From Shimia_B sp038525525 (lineage in GTDB: Bacteria > Pseudomonadota > Alphaproteobacteria > Rhodobacterales > Rhodobacteraceae): a DNA stretch of 64,000 bases. The translations under genes and the position numbers were made by a program. The notes beneath the pieces are model-generated. The model saw only the letters and a program-made list of their open reading frames with translations. It was not told where the DNA came from and did not search any database. The DNA is taken from NCBI GenBank assembly GCA_038525525.1, contig JBCBHO010000001.1, positions 992,001 to 1,056,000 of the forward strand, given 5' to 3'. Positions within the stretch are counted from its first letter, which is position 1, and each line of letters begins with the position of its first letter. Shown here one piece after another: positions 8,476-16,847 of the stretch.

Positions 8476-9260
8476 TGCCGATCAAGCTGGAGACCGAGGA
8501 CGGCATTGCCACAGTCACGCTGTCACGTCCGGAAAAGAAGAACGCCATGAGCCTCGAGCTGCTGGAGGCCCTCGTGTCGACCTGCGCGGCGCTCGAGGCG
8601 CAGCCGGGGCTCCGAGCCGTGATCCTCACGGGCGCGGGCGGCGTCTTCTCGGCGGGGATCGACCTGGGCGTCATGGGGCAGATGGCAGCCGATCCGGCGA
8701 AGCTCTCGCAGATGCTGGCCACGCGGGACGCGGAGGGGGCCAATGCCTTCCAGGCTCCCATGCTCTGCTGGGCGCGGCTTCCCGTGCCGGTGATCGCGGC
8801 GGTCGAGGGGCTCTGCTTCGGCGCGGGGCTCCAGCTCGCACTCGGCGCCGACATCCGCATCGTGCACCCGGACACGCGGCTCTCGATCATGGAGGCGAAG
8901 TGGGGCCTCATCCCGGACATGGGGATCACGGCAACGCTGCCCCGGCTCCTGCGCGCCGACGCGGCCAAGGTGCTGATGATGACGGGGCGCGTGATGTCCG
9001 GCCGGGAGGCGGAGCGCCACGGGCTCGTCACCGAGCTGAGCGAGGCGCCCCGCGCGCGGGCAGAGGCACTGGCAGCAGAGATCGCAGCGCGGTCGCCCGA
9101 CGCGATCGCGGCCTCGAAGCGTCTCGTCGAGGAGGCCTGGACCGGCGGGCCCGAGGCCCTCGTCCTCGAGGCCCAGCTTCAGGGCGCGCTCATCGGGACG
9201 CCGAACCAGATGGAGGCCGTGGCCGCCAATATCCAGAAAAGGCCGCCGCGCTTTGGCTGA
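8475..9260 (+). CDS. Enoyl-CoA hydratase/isomerase (crotonase) family protein
   Basis: A 261-residue crotonase-fold protein. It opens with IATVTLSRPEKKNAM and has the CoA-binding stretch GAGGVFSAGIDLGVM. The second half of the active site, GLCFGAGLQLALGADIRI, forms the oxyanion hole. The acidic residue position corresponding to E. coli Glu144 sits in the MEAKWGLIPDMG segment, which resembles isomerase or dehydratase subtypes more than classic beta-oxidation hydratases. Start ATG shares one base with the rluE stop, and its own 3' end overlaps the next gene by 8 bases, so the three genes look like one transcript. Precise acyl-CoA substrate not assignable. Confidence 0.88.
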   Translation: MPIKLETEDGIATVTLSRPEKKNAMSLELLEALVSTCAALEAQPGLRAVILTGAGGVFSAGIDLGVMGQMAADPAKLSQMLATRDAEGANAFQAPMLCWARLPVPVIAAVEGLCFGAGLQLALGADIRIVHPDTRLSIMEAKWGLIPDMGITATLPRLLRADAAKVLMMTGRVMSGREAERHGLVTELSEAPRARAEALAAEIAARSPDAIAASKRLVEEAWTGGPEALVLEAQLQGALIGTPNQMEAVAANIQKRPPRFG

Positions 9261-9825
9261 GCTCGAAAGCGTGGAGGTGCGAAGCCGCGCCGATCTCCGG
9301 GCCTGGCTCGCGGATCATCACGCGCGCGGGGACGGCGTCTGGCTCGTCTTTTGGAAGAAGCACACCGACCATTATACGCCCATCGGCGATCTCATCTCCG
9401 AGCTCCTTTGCTGGGGCTGGGTGGACGCCGTCACGCGCGGCGTCGACGCGGACCGCTCGTCGGTGCGCGTGGCCCCGAGGCGGGCCACAAGCGCGTGGTC
9501 GGCGGTGAACAAGGCGAAGGTGGACGAGGCGCGCGCGGCGGGGCTCATGACCCCGGCGGGAGAAGCTGCCATCGCACGGGCGCAGGAGAACGGCATGTGG
9601 AGCTTTCTCGATGACGTGGAGCGCCTCGAGGTACCTGCCGATCTGGCCGCGGCGCTCGACGCAGCCGGAACCACGCGCGCGGTGTGGGAGGCCTATCCGC
9701 GCAGCGTGAAGCGCGGGATGCTGGAACTCATCAAGACCGCCAAGAAGGCCGAGACTCGGGCCAAGCGGATCGCCGCGCTCGCGGAGGATGCAGCAGCGGG
9801 TCTCCGGCCCCGCAATTTTCGCTGA
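9253..9825 (+). CDS. YdeI/OmpD-associated family protein
   Basis: A 190-residue protein of the YdeI/OmpD-associated family, whose molecular role is poorly defined. Family features are the opening RADLRAWLADHH, DGVWLVFWKKHT, LLCWGWVDAVTRGVD, SAWSAVNKAKV and the late Lys/Arg-rich helix RGMLELIKTAKKAETRAKRI. The start is uncertain: TTG at 9253, inside the end of the preceding crotonase gene, gives MAELES; a GTG at 9271 gives MEVRSR. No ATG is available near the N-terminus. The overlap implies coupling to the upstream gene. Followed by a pair of hairpins that probably terminate the transcript. Confidence 0.8.
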   Translation: MAELESVEVRSRADLRAWLADHHARGDGVWLVFWKKHTDHYTPIGDLISELLCWGWVDAVTRGVDADRSSVRVAPRRATSAWSAVNKAKVDEARAAGLMTPAGEAAIARAQENGMWSFLDDVERLEVPADLAAALDAAGTTRAVWEAYPRSVKRGMLELIKTAKKAETRAKRIAALAEDAAAGLRPRNFR

Positions 9826-9843
9826 TGCCGCGGCGGAGCACCC

Positions 9844-9887
9844 AAAAGTCTTCAAAGACTTTTTCCAAGACTTTTCCCAAAAGTCTT
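9844..9887. terminator. Tandem 9-bp hairpins between convergent genes
   Basis: Four 9-base arms in the order AAAAGTCTT (9844-9852), AAGACTTTT (9855-9863), AAGACTTTT (9867-9875), AAAAGTCTT (9879-9887). The first two pair perfectly, as do the last two, separated by 2 or 3 bases. The site lies 19 bases past the YdeI-like stop and 30 bases from the recR stop on the other strand, so it probably acts as a bidirectional terminator. A structure of the same design is found at 46556-46600. Confidence 0.75.
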
Positions 9888-9916
9888 TGGACCCTGTGGC
9901 GCCAACGGACCCGCTG

Positions 9917-10510
9917 TCAGAAGCTCTTTCGGGCCTTGAGCGCCGCGGAGATGGTGCCGTCATCGAGATAGTCGAGTTCGCCGCCCACGGGCACCCCCTG
10001 CGCGAGGCTCGTGACCGTGACGCCGGGCAGCTCGCTTGCGATATAATGCGCAGTCGTCTGGCCGTCGACCGTGGCGGGTAGCGCGAGGATCACCTCGGTC
10101 ACCGCCTCCTCCGGGATCCGCGCCATGAGGCGCGGGATGCGGAGCTCTTCGGGGCCCACGGCGTCGAGCGCTGAGAGCGTACCGCCGAGGACATGGTAGC
10201 GCCCGCGAAACCCGCCCGCGCGCTCCATCGCCCAGAGATCGGCCACATCCTCGACCACGCAAATCTCTCCGGTGGCGCGCTTGGGCGAGGTGCAGATGGC
10301 GCAGCGGTCGGAGGTGGTGATGTTGCCGCAGTTCAGGCATTCCCGCGCGCTGCGCGCCACGTCCGCCATGGCCTCCGCGAGGGGACCGAGGAGCTGCCCG
10401 CGCTTTTTCACGAGATGGAGCGCCGCGCGCCGCGCGGAGCGGGGCCCGAGGCCCGGCAGCCGGGCCATGAGCTCGATGAGCGTTTCGAGGGAGGAGATAT
10501 CGTCGGCCAT
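9917..10510 (-). CDS. recR: Recombination mediator protein RecR
   Basis: A 197-residue RecR, which with RecO and RecF loads RecA at gaps. Visible are the helix-hairpin-helix start LIELMARLPGLGPRSARRAALHL, the zinc finger CLNCGNITTSDRCAIC (about residues 58-73) and the Toprim region beginning ICVVEDVADLWAME. Length matches the family. It is the last gene of a dnaX-ybaB-recR operon, 21 bases after ybaB, an arrangement conserved across bacteria. Ends close to the paired hairpins described at 9844-9887. Confidence 0.97.
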   Translation of the reverse strand: MADDISSLETLIELMARLPGLGPRSARRAALHLVKKRGQLLGPLAEAMADVARSARECLNCGNITTSDRCAICTSPKRATGEICVVEDVADLWAMERAGGFRGRYHVLGGTLSALDAVGPEELRIPRLMARIPEEAVTEVILALPATVDGQTTAHYIASELPGVTVTSLAQGVPVGGELDYLDDGTISAALKARKSF

Positions 10511-10531
10511 GGGGCGCCGGCCCCTCCGTCT

Positions 10532-10876
10532 TCAGAAGGGCAGCTTCATGTCCGCCGGCAGGCCCATCTCCTGAGTGAGCTTCGACATCTCGTCCTGGCT
10601 CTTCTGCTGGGCCTTCGCTTGCGCCTCCTTGATGGCAGCGAGGATGAGGTCTTCTACCACTTCCTTTTCGTTGGGATCGAAGATCGAGGGGTCGATATCG
10701 AGGCCGGTGAGCTCGCCCTTGGCCGTGGCCGTGGCCTTCACGAGGCCCGCGCCGCTTTCGCCCACCACCGTGAGCGTGGCGAGGCCCTCCTGGAGCTCCG
10801 CCATCTTCGACTGCATCTCTTGTGCTTTCTTCATCATCCCGGCCATGTCGCCGAGCCCGCCTAGTCCCTTGAGCAT
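10532..10876 (-). CDS. ybaB: YbaB/EbfC family nucleoid-associated protein
   Basis: A 114-residue small DNA-binding protein. It begins MLKGLGGLGDMAGMMKKAQEMQSKM, the Met-rich helical N-terminus of the family, followed by the beta-sheet core GESGAGLVKATATAKGELTGLDIDP and a C-terminal helix. EbfC proteins dimerise and bind DNA as tweezers. It lies between dnaX and recR, the usual context. The start has AGGAGACC immediately upstream. Confident assignment. Confidence 0.95.
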   Translation of the reverse strand: MLKGLGGLGDMAGMMKKAQEMQSKMAELQEGLATLTVVGESGAGLVKATATAKGELTGLDIDPSIFDPNEKEVVEDLILAAIKEAQAKAQQKSQDEMSKLTQEMGLPADMKLPF

Positions 10877-11007
10877 GTGAGGTCTCCTTTTGGCTTAGAT
10901 GCGGCCATGGGCGCGGCAATGCAACCAATGGCTCGGATTGTGGCGGCGAGAGCGACGGGCCGCCCTAACGCGCATCCCGCTGTATCCGGGGTCACGGGTC
11001 GGCGGGG

Positions 11008-12759
11008 CTAGTCCTCGTCGAACGGGTCCCATTCGTCTTCCACGGCCTGCAGCGCCTCGCCTTCGGCTTCCGCGGCGATGGCCTCGGGCGTGCGGATGTC
11101 GATGATCTTGGCGCCGGGGAAGGCCTCGAAGACGGCCTGAACCATGGGATGGGCACGGGCCGCGTCCTCGAGGCGGATGCGCTCGGCGTTCAGCGTCTCC
11201 TTGAGCGTGGGAGCCGCGCCGCCATCCTCCACGATCACGGCCCAGCGGTTGCCCGTCCAGCTCTGGAGCCGGGCGCCGAGGCGCTGCGCGAGGTCCGGCG
11301 TCGCCTCCTCCGAGGGCGTGAAGGTGATGCGGCCCGGCGCGTAGGAGACGAGCCGAACGCCCGCCTCCACGTCCACCAGGAGCTTGCCGTCGCGGTGGGT
11401 GCGGATGAGCTCGACCACGTCTTCGAAGCGCGCGTACCGTTCGAGACCGGGGGCCGGGGCCGCCGCGAGCGCCGCCGCCGCGCCCGAGGGCTGCGCGACG
11501 GCACGCGGGGCATCGGCGCGCGGTGTATCGGCAGTCGCACCGCGTCCCGGGCCTGACCCGGGACCTCCGCCATTTGAAGGCGAGGGCATCGGTGGCGGCG
11601 CGGGCGTGTCCTTGAGCTTGCGGACCAGATCGTCCGGCGCGGGCAGCTCGGCCACGTGGGTCAGACGGATGATGGCCATCTCCGCGGCCATCATGGCGTT
11701 GGGGCTGCGCCCCACCTCGTCGAGCGCCGTGAGCAGCATCTGCCATTGCCGCGTGAGCACGCGCATGGGCAGCGCCTCGGCCATGGCCTGCCCGCGGGCG
11801 CGCTCGTCGGGGCCGATTGTCGGGTCTTCGGCGGCGTCGGGCGTGATCTTCACGACAGAGATCCAGTGCGTGATCTCGGCAAGATCGCGCAGGACGGCCA
11901 TAGGGTCGGCCCCGTCGGCATACTGGCCCGAAAGCTCCGTGAGCGCGCCCGCTGCATCGCCTTTCATGATCATGTCGAAGAGATCGAGCACCCTGCCTCG
12001 ATCGGCGAGGCCGAGCATCGCGCGGACCTGCTCGGCGGTCGTCTCGCCCGCGCCGTGGGAGATCGCCTGATCCAGCAGAGACTGCGCGTCCCGGGCAGAG
12101 CCCTCGGCGGCGCGGGTGATCAGCGCCAGCGCATCCTCGGCAATCTGGGCGCCCTCGGCCTTGGCGATACGGGCGAGCATCGAGACCATGTCCTCGGGCT
12201 CGATGCGGCGCAGGTCGAAGCGCTGGCAGCGCGACAGCACCGTCACCGGGACCTTCCTGATCTCGGTCGTGGCGAAGATGAATTTCACGTGAGCGGGCGG
12301 CTCTTCCAGCGTCTTCAGGAGCGCGTTGAACGCGCCCGTCGACAGCATGTGCACCTCGTCGATGATGTAGACCTTGTAGCGCGCCGAGGCGGCGCGATAA
12401 TGCACGCTGTCGATGATCTCGCGGATATTGGCGACGCCCGTGTTAGAGGCCGCGTCCATCTCGAGGACGTCCACGTGCCGCCCTTCCATGATCGCCCGGC
12501 AATGCTCGCAGACGCCGCATGGCTCCGTCGTGGGCCCGCCATTCCCGTCGGGTCCGATGCAGTTCATGCCCTTGGCGATGATCCGCGCGGTGGTGGTTTT
12601 GCCCGTGCCACGGATGCCCGTCATGATGAAGGCCTGCGCGATCCGGTCGGCCTCGAAGGCGTTCTTCAGCGTGCGCACCATCGCGCCCTGTCCCACGAGG
12701 TCGGCGAAGGTTTCGGGCCGGTACTTCCGGGCGAGCACCTGGTAGGCTTGTTCGGTCAT
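11008..12759 (-). CDS. dnaX: DNA polymerase III subunit tau/gamma
   Basis: A 583-residue clamp-loader ATPase of the replicative polymerase. The N-terminus LARKYRPETFADLVGQ, Walker A GIRGTGKTTTAR, the zinc-binding Cys group (the first at C82-N-C or nearby, then CGVCEHC), Walker B YIIDEVHML, and sensor 1 TTEIRKVP followed by SRCQRFDLRR are all present. The C-terminal third is Pro/Ala/Gly-rich linker plus a tau-like domain. I saw no poly-A slippery site of the E. coli type, so a separate gamma product by frameshifting is not indicated. First gene of the dnaX-ybaB-recR operon; a 131-base spacer separates it from ybaB. Confidence 0.96.
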   Translation of the reverse strand: MTEQAYQVLARKYRPETFADLVGQGAMVRTLKNAFEADRIAQAFIMTGIRGTGKTTTARIIAKGMNCIGPDGNGGPTTEPCGVCEHCRAIMEGRHVDVLEMDAASNTGVANIREIIDSVHYRAASARYKVYIIDEVHMLSTGAFNALLKTLEEPPAHVKFIFATTEIRKVPVTVLSRCQRFDLRRIEPEDMVSMLARIAKAEGAQIAEDALALITRAAEGSARDAQSLLDQAISHGAGETTAEQVRAMLGLADRGRVLDLFDMIMKGDAAGALTELSGQYADGADPMAVLRDLAEITHWISVVKITPDAAEDPTIGPDERARGQAMAEALPMRVLTRQWQMLLTALDEVGRSPNAMMAAEMAIIRLTHVAELPAPDDLVRKLKDTPAPPPMPSPSNGGGPGSGPGRGATADTPRADAPRAVAQPSGAAAALAAAPAPGLERYARFEDVVELIRTHRDGKLLVDVEAGVRLVSYAPGRITFTPSEEATPDLAQRLGARLQSWTGNRWAVIVEDGGAAPTLKETLNAERIRLEDAARAHPMVQAVFEAFPGAKIIDIRTPEAIAAEAEGEALQAVEDEWDPFDED

Positions 12760-12960
12760 GGGGGTTCCTCTGGCAGCGCGGCCAGACTAATCGCGCCGTT
12801 GTGGAGCGTCCAGCGATCGGCTACCTTTTCGGGCAAGGCCTTTGGGCAGGCCGCCGGTCCGTGGAAAGCTCGCGCCGCCCCATACGACGGAAGACACATA
12901 GCGGATGGACCCGCGCTCCTTCAGTGAACGGACCTTGGAGCGGATTGCGGAGGACACCCG

Positions 12961-14478
12961 ATGAACGATCTGTCGCTCGATGGCCTGAAACGTGAGGCCA
13001 AGCTCTTACACAAATCCTACGACGCCAATGACCGGCAGGCCCGTCTCCAGGTGGCGCAATGGCTGGGGCAGAAATCCCCGCTGAAGCACGCCGATTTTCT
13101 CCACGCCGTGGCGCTCGAGCGCGGGTTTGAGAGCTGGCCCAAGCTCAAGGTGGCCGTGGAGGCGCGTGGCCTGGGGCGCGCCGCGGCGCAGGAGCGGCTC
13201 AAGCGCGCGCTCTTTTTCGGGCAGAAGGGCTGGATCGAGCGGCTCCTGTCGGATGCGCCTGACCTCGTGGAGGGGCATTTCGCGCTCGCCTGCGCGACCT
13301 ACGATCTCGACGCGGTCGAGCGCGCGCTTGGGGAGAATGCGGGTCTTGCCGTGGCGCAGCACGGGCCGCGGCGCGCCATGTGCCACCTGTGCTTTTCGCA
13401 GTGGGGGCGGCTTGGCTTCGGCGACCCGGCGGACGCCGTTCGCGTGGCGCAGATGCTCCTGGCGGCGGGCGCGGATGTGAATGACGCGTTCACGGCGGGC
13501 GGCGACGAACCCTACACCCTGCCCGCGCTCTACGGCGCGATCGATCACGCCAGAAACCTCGATCTCGCGCGGTGGCTCCTCGAGCACGGCGCCGATCCCA
13601 ACGACAACGAATCGCTCTACCACTCCACAGAGCAGCGAGATCTCGCGGCGCTCGAATTGCTGCTTGCCTTCGGCGCGCGGCCCGAGGGCACCAACGCGCC
13701 CTACCGGGCGATGGATTTCGACGATGTGCGGGCCGTCGAGCTGCTGCTCGATACCGGATGGGACGTCAACGAAGGCATTTCGCACCATCCGAGCGGGCCC
13801 GCGGCGGTGGGACTGTCGGCGCTGCACCACGCGGCCCAGCGGCTCTGTGGTGCCCCGATGTTCGAACTCCTCGTGGCGCGCGGGGCCGATCTCGACGCGC
13901 GGCGCAACGGGCTTGGGGCCTACGCTGTGGCGCGGCTCTATGGCAACGAGGCGGGCGCGGAGGCGCTGGCCCGGCTCGGCGCGCCCACGGACATGCCCGA
14001 GATGCTCGAGCGGCTCCTGACGGGCGACGGGCCCATCGACCCCGCGCGCCTGCCCGACGAGGCGCGAAGCCTCGCCGCCGACCTCGCGGGCTTCACCGAC
14101 CAGCTCCCGAGGCTCAAGGCATTCTTCGCGGCGGGGCTCGAATGGGACCGGCCGGACCGAATGGGCATGACCCCCGTTCAGGGCGCGGGCTGGTGGGGCC
14201 TGCCGGAGAACATGGCCTTCTTCCTCGAGATGAAGCCGGATCTGAGCCACATCAACGGCTATGGCGGAACGCTCCTGTCGACGATCATCCACGGCTCGGA
14301 GAACGCGCCACAGGTGGACAATCAGGACCACGTGGCCTGCCTCGAGATGGCGCTCCGGGCGGGCGTGGCGCTGCCCGAACCGGCAATCAGGCATGCGGGG
14401 CGTGACGATGTTCTGGCCTGCCTGGAGGCCTGGGCCGAGGCATATCCCGGGCAGGTCGTGGCCCACGGGATCGCCTGA
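12961..14478 (+). CDS. Ankyrin repeat protein
   Basis: A 505-residue cytoplasmic protein. An N-terminal helical segment of about 65 residues ends in FLHAVALERGFESWPKLK, a motif seen in other bacterial ankyrin proteins. Ankyrin-like repeats follow, most clearly AVRVAQMLLAAGADVNDAF, DLARWLLEHGADPND, AALELLLAFGARPEG, AVELLLDTGWDVNEG and MFELLVARGADLDAR. No signal peptide, membrane helix or catalytic domain is seen. The start has GCGGAGGACACCCG in front. It is divergent from dnaX and nearly convergent with the HIT gene (3 bases between stops). Presumably a protein-protein interaction scaffold; partner unknown. Confidence 0.85.
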   Translation: MNDLSLDGLKREAKLLHKSYDANDRQARLQVAQWLGQKSPLKHADFLHAVALERGFESWPKLKVAVEARGLGRAAAQERLKRALFFGQKGWIERLLSDAPDLVEGHFALACATYDLDAVERALGENAGLAVAQHGPRRAMCHLCFSQWGRLGFGDPADAVRVAQMLLAAGADVNDAFTAGGDEPYTLPALYGAIDHARNLDLARWLLEHGADPNDNESLYHSTEQRDLAALELLLAFGARPEGTNAPYRAMDFDDVRAVELLLDTGWDVNEGISHHPSGPAAVGLSALHHAAQRLCGAPMFELLVARGADLDARRNGLGAYAVARLYGNEAGAEALARLGAPTDMPEMLERLLTGDGPIDPARLPDEARSLAADLAGFTDQLPRLKAFFAAGLEWDRPDRMGMTPVQGAGWWGLPENMAFFLEMKPDLSHINGYGGTLLSTIIHGSENAPQVDNQDHVACLEMALRAGVALPEPAIRHAGRDDVLACLEAWAEAYPGQVVAHGIA

Positions 14479-14481
14479 GCG

Positions 14482-14865
14482 CTAGCGCGCGGGTTGCAGC
14501 ATCCGACCCAAGTTGCGGCCCGCGACCACGTGCACATGGAGATGCGGCACTTCCTGGATCGCGTCTTCGCCGGCATTCGATAGAAGCCGGTAGCCAGCGC
14601 CGCCCGATCCGGGCTCGACGCCCAGCGCCTCGGTGACTGCCCGGATGGTGCGGGTGAAGTCGATGATTTCCGCGTCGGAGGCTTCGGCGGCGAAGTGATC
14701 GTAATTCACGTAGCCTCCTTTCGGGATGACGAGCACGTGCTGCGGCGCCAGCGGATTGATGTCGCGGAAGGCGAGCGAGTGATCGGTCTCGAGCACCGTG
14801 GTATTCGGGATCTCACCTCGCAGTATCTTGGCGAAGATATTCTCGGGGTCGTAGGCGTAGGGCAT
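14482..14865 (-). CDS. HIT family hydrolase (HINT-like)
   Basis: A 127-residue histidine-triad protein, expected to hydrolyse purine nucleoside phosphoramidates or related nucleotides. The triad is in VPHLHVHVVAG near residues 107-117, and the N-terminus NIFAKILRGEIPNTTV with FRDINPLAPQHVLVIPK is typical of the HINT1 group. Start chosen at the ATG with AAGGAGACGACAGCC upstream; an open frame extending further is Arg/Gly-rich and runs into a separate small gene. Single gene on this strand, close to the end of the convergent ankyrin gene. Confidence 0.93.
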   Translation of the reverse strand: MPYAYDPENIFAKILRGEIPNTTVLETDHSLAFRDINPLAPQHVLVIPKGGYVNYDHFAAEASDAEIIDFTRTIRAVTEALGVEPGSGGAGYRLLSNAGEDAIQEVPHLHVHVVAGRNLGRMLQPAR

Positions 14866-14981
14866 GGCTGTCGTCTCCTTCCGGGGCACCTTTCCCGAGG
14901 GTGGGACGAGCCACAACGCCTTTCTCGGCGGCGCCGGGCCCCTCGCACGCCTCACTGCGCCCGTGTGTGCGCAGGAGCGCC

Positions 14982-15140
14982 TCAGCTGGCCTTCTTGCTT
15001 TTGTCCTGCGCGGCCTTGGCAGCCATGAGCCCTGCGGCCGTTACGCCGGCTCCAATGAGCGCGCCGTTGATGAACGCGCCGGTCACCACCTGCCCGGCCA
15101 GACCGAGCATCTTGAGCTTCACCATCGTCTTCAGAACCAT
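14982..15140 (-). CDS. Hypothetical 52-residue small membrane-like protein
   Basis: A short frame encoding 52 residues, starting MVLKTMVKLKMLGLAGQ. The middle (about residues 12-42) is a continuous hydrophobic, Gly/Ala-rich stretch and the tail is basic (DKSKKAS), so a single membrane helix with a cytoplasmic lysine-rich end is plausible. The start has a strong GGAGG seven bases upstream, which argues that it is translated. It lies between the glycosyltransferase gene and the HIT gene on the same strand. I do not recognise a family and assign no function. Confidence 0.6.
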   Translation of the reverse strand: MVLKTMVKLKMLGLAGQVVTGAFINGALIGAGVTAAGLMAAKAAQDKSKKAS

Positions 15141-15200
15141 CCTGTCCTCCATGGAGTGCTGTGCGCAGAGACATAGCGGGCAGTCCGGCGGGACCAGCGC

Positions 15201-16778
15201 TCAATCCACGAAGAGGTAATCCGTCGCAGCCACCGCGCCTGCCTTGTCGGGTGGCAGATCGAGGAAGGCGCCGAGTGGAACGGCCATCTGCTCCGGCGTC
15301 TCACCCTCGCTGATGCGGTGGTAATGCTTGAAGCCCGCATCGCGCAGCCGCTCGTGCTCGAAGATCACGTCGCGTCGGATCGTGGGCAGAAGCCGCTCGA
15401 TCGTCTCAGGCGGAGAACGGTCCCCCGCGAGGCCCACGCGGGCGGCATGGCCGAGCAGGTATTCGTCAGTGAAGACGCAGGCGACCTCGAGGATCTTCGT
15501 CTTCGAGCGGTCATGCTCGAAATCCATCATCAGATCGAAGCTCGACGGATCGAGGCAGATGAGCAGCCTGTCCGTCTCGTAGTAATCGAAGAGCATCCCC
15601 ATCAGCGCGCGCCGGTGGCGCGTGCGTTTCTCCAGGGTGGATTGGATCCCGCCGAGGTCGGGCAGGCGCGTGTCCTCCTCGTGGAAGAGGTACTCGATGA
15701 CGGGCAGGTTCGTCTCCTGCTTGATGCGCGCGATGAGCCGCTTGGCCACGTGCCACTTCTTGCAAACGACGATCATCAGCTCCCGGTCGCGCCCGAGGCT
15801 TGCAGCCTGCTCCCAAAAGCGCGGCGCGAAGCGTCGTCCCTCGCGGCCCCGCCCGGTGAGGAACTCGAAGAGCTGCTTGCCCTCGTTGGAGATGTCAAAG
15901 CGCACACCCTTGGCCGCGTAGAGCCGCCCCAGCCGCGTCTTGAGCTCCTTGGCATGGGGGCTGATCTTGCGCGCGAAGAGCGCGTCCTGGCTCAGAAGCA
16001 GGTCGTACTGATCGTTGTAGAAGGTCAGCGGCATCCCGTAATCGGTGAACATCTTGAACGTGGGCGAGCGCTCCTCGATCTCCGCGCTGGGCACGAGATG
16101 GCGCACCAGCGTCTGGAAGAAGGTCTCGTCAGGGATCCACGTGGTGGCAAAGAAGCGCATCACGTCCCGGCGCGTCTTCGCGAAGTCGAGGACCTTCTCC
16201 ACCGTGGTCCGCCGCAGGCACCACCATTGCGAGCCGATCATCATCTGGATGTCGCTGGGGACCTCCCGCGTGAGCCCTGCCCATTTCTGGAAGTGGTAGG
16301 ACCAGTAGAAGCGCTTCTTTTGCTGCCGCTCGTTGAAGACATGCCGGTAGATCAGACGATCTTCCTTCATGCCGGTCTTGATCCAGTCGGAGGTGAAGAA
16401 ATCAAAGCTTTCGATGTAGTCGACATCGCGCGCATCGAGAAACGCATGGGCGTATTCGGCGCTTTTGGTGGGCATGCAATCGCCGGAGAGCATGTAGAAA
16501 TGCGTGGCCTGCGGGAAGGCGTCCACCGCCGCCTCGAGCGCGTTGAGCGATGCGCGCACGAGCGACCATTCTCCCCACCCGCATTTCACGCGGCGCTTGG
16601 CGAATGTCACCCGGGGGTTCTCTCCGAGGGCCTCGCGGATCAGGGCATAATCGGCGGCTTTCGCGCTCCTGTCGAAATGGATCGACACGGCATCCCCCAC
16701 CGCCGTCAGGCGGCGCGCCTGCTCGATCACGGACTTCGGGTCCTTATGGCAGAGCAAGATGTAGGCGATCTTTGCCAT
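15201..16778 (-). CDS. GT14-type beta-1,6-N-acetylglucosaminyltransferase with C-terminal extra domain
   Basis: A 525-residue protein. Residues 1-270 resemble core-2/I-branching enzymes (GT14): AYILLCHKDPKSVIEQARRL, VSIHFDRSAK, KCGWGEWSLVRASLNAL, FYMLSGDCMP and SQWWCLRR. The C-terminal 200 residues (from about 325) begin ELMIVVCKKWHVAKRLI and contain a P-loop-kinase-like middle; a domain of this sort is annotated in Rhodobacteraceae GT14 proteins under a DUF number (DUF5927/5928, from memory). No signal peptide or membrane span, so it should act in the cytoplasm on a surface glycan precursor. It is divergent from a sulfotransferase gene 69 bases away, suggesting joint glycan modification. Confidence 0.82.
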   Translation of the reverse strand: MAKIAYILLCHKDPKSVIEQARRLTAVGDAVSIHFDRSAKAADYALIREALGENPRVTFAKRRVKCGWGEWSLVRASLNALEAAVDAFPQATHFYMLSGDCMPTKSAEYAHAFLDARDVDYIESFDFFTSDWIKTGMKEDRLIYRHVFNERQQKKRFYWSYHFQKWAGLTREVPSDIQMMIGSQWWCLRRTTVEKVLDFAKTRRDVMRFFATTWIPDETFFQTLVRHLVPSAEIEERSPTFKMFTDYGMPLTFYNDQYDLLLSQDALFARKISPHAKELKTRLGRLYAAKGVRFDISNEGKQLFEFLTGRGREGRRFAPRFWEQAASLGRDRELMIVVCKKWHVAKRLIARIKQETNLPVIEYLFHEEDTRLPDLGGIQSTLEKRTRHRRALMGMLFDYYETDRLLICLDPSSFDLMMDFEHDRSKTKILEVACVFTDEYLLGHAARVGLAGDRSPPETIERLLPTIRRDVIFEHERLRDAGFKHYHRISEGETPEQMAVPLGAFLDLPPDKAGAVAATDYLFVD

Positions 16779-16847
16779 GGATGGATGGGGCTCCGGTGCT
16801 GCCTGTGACCTCTTGTGAGGTTTTAGCCAAGGCTAAGTGAACGACCG

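Noticed and set aside
11008..12759. Programmed frameshift making gamma from dnaX
   Set aside because: No A-rich slippery heptamer with a downstream hairpin was seen; the gene reads as one uninterrupted 583-codon frame.
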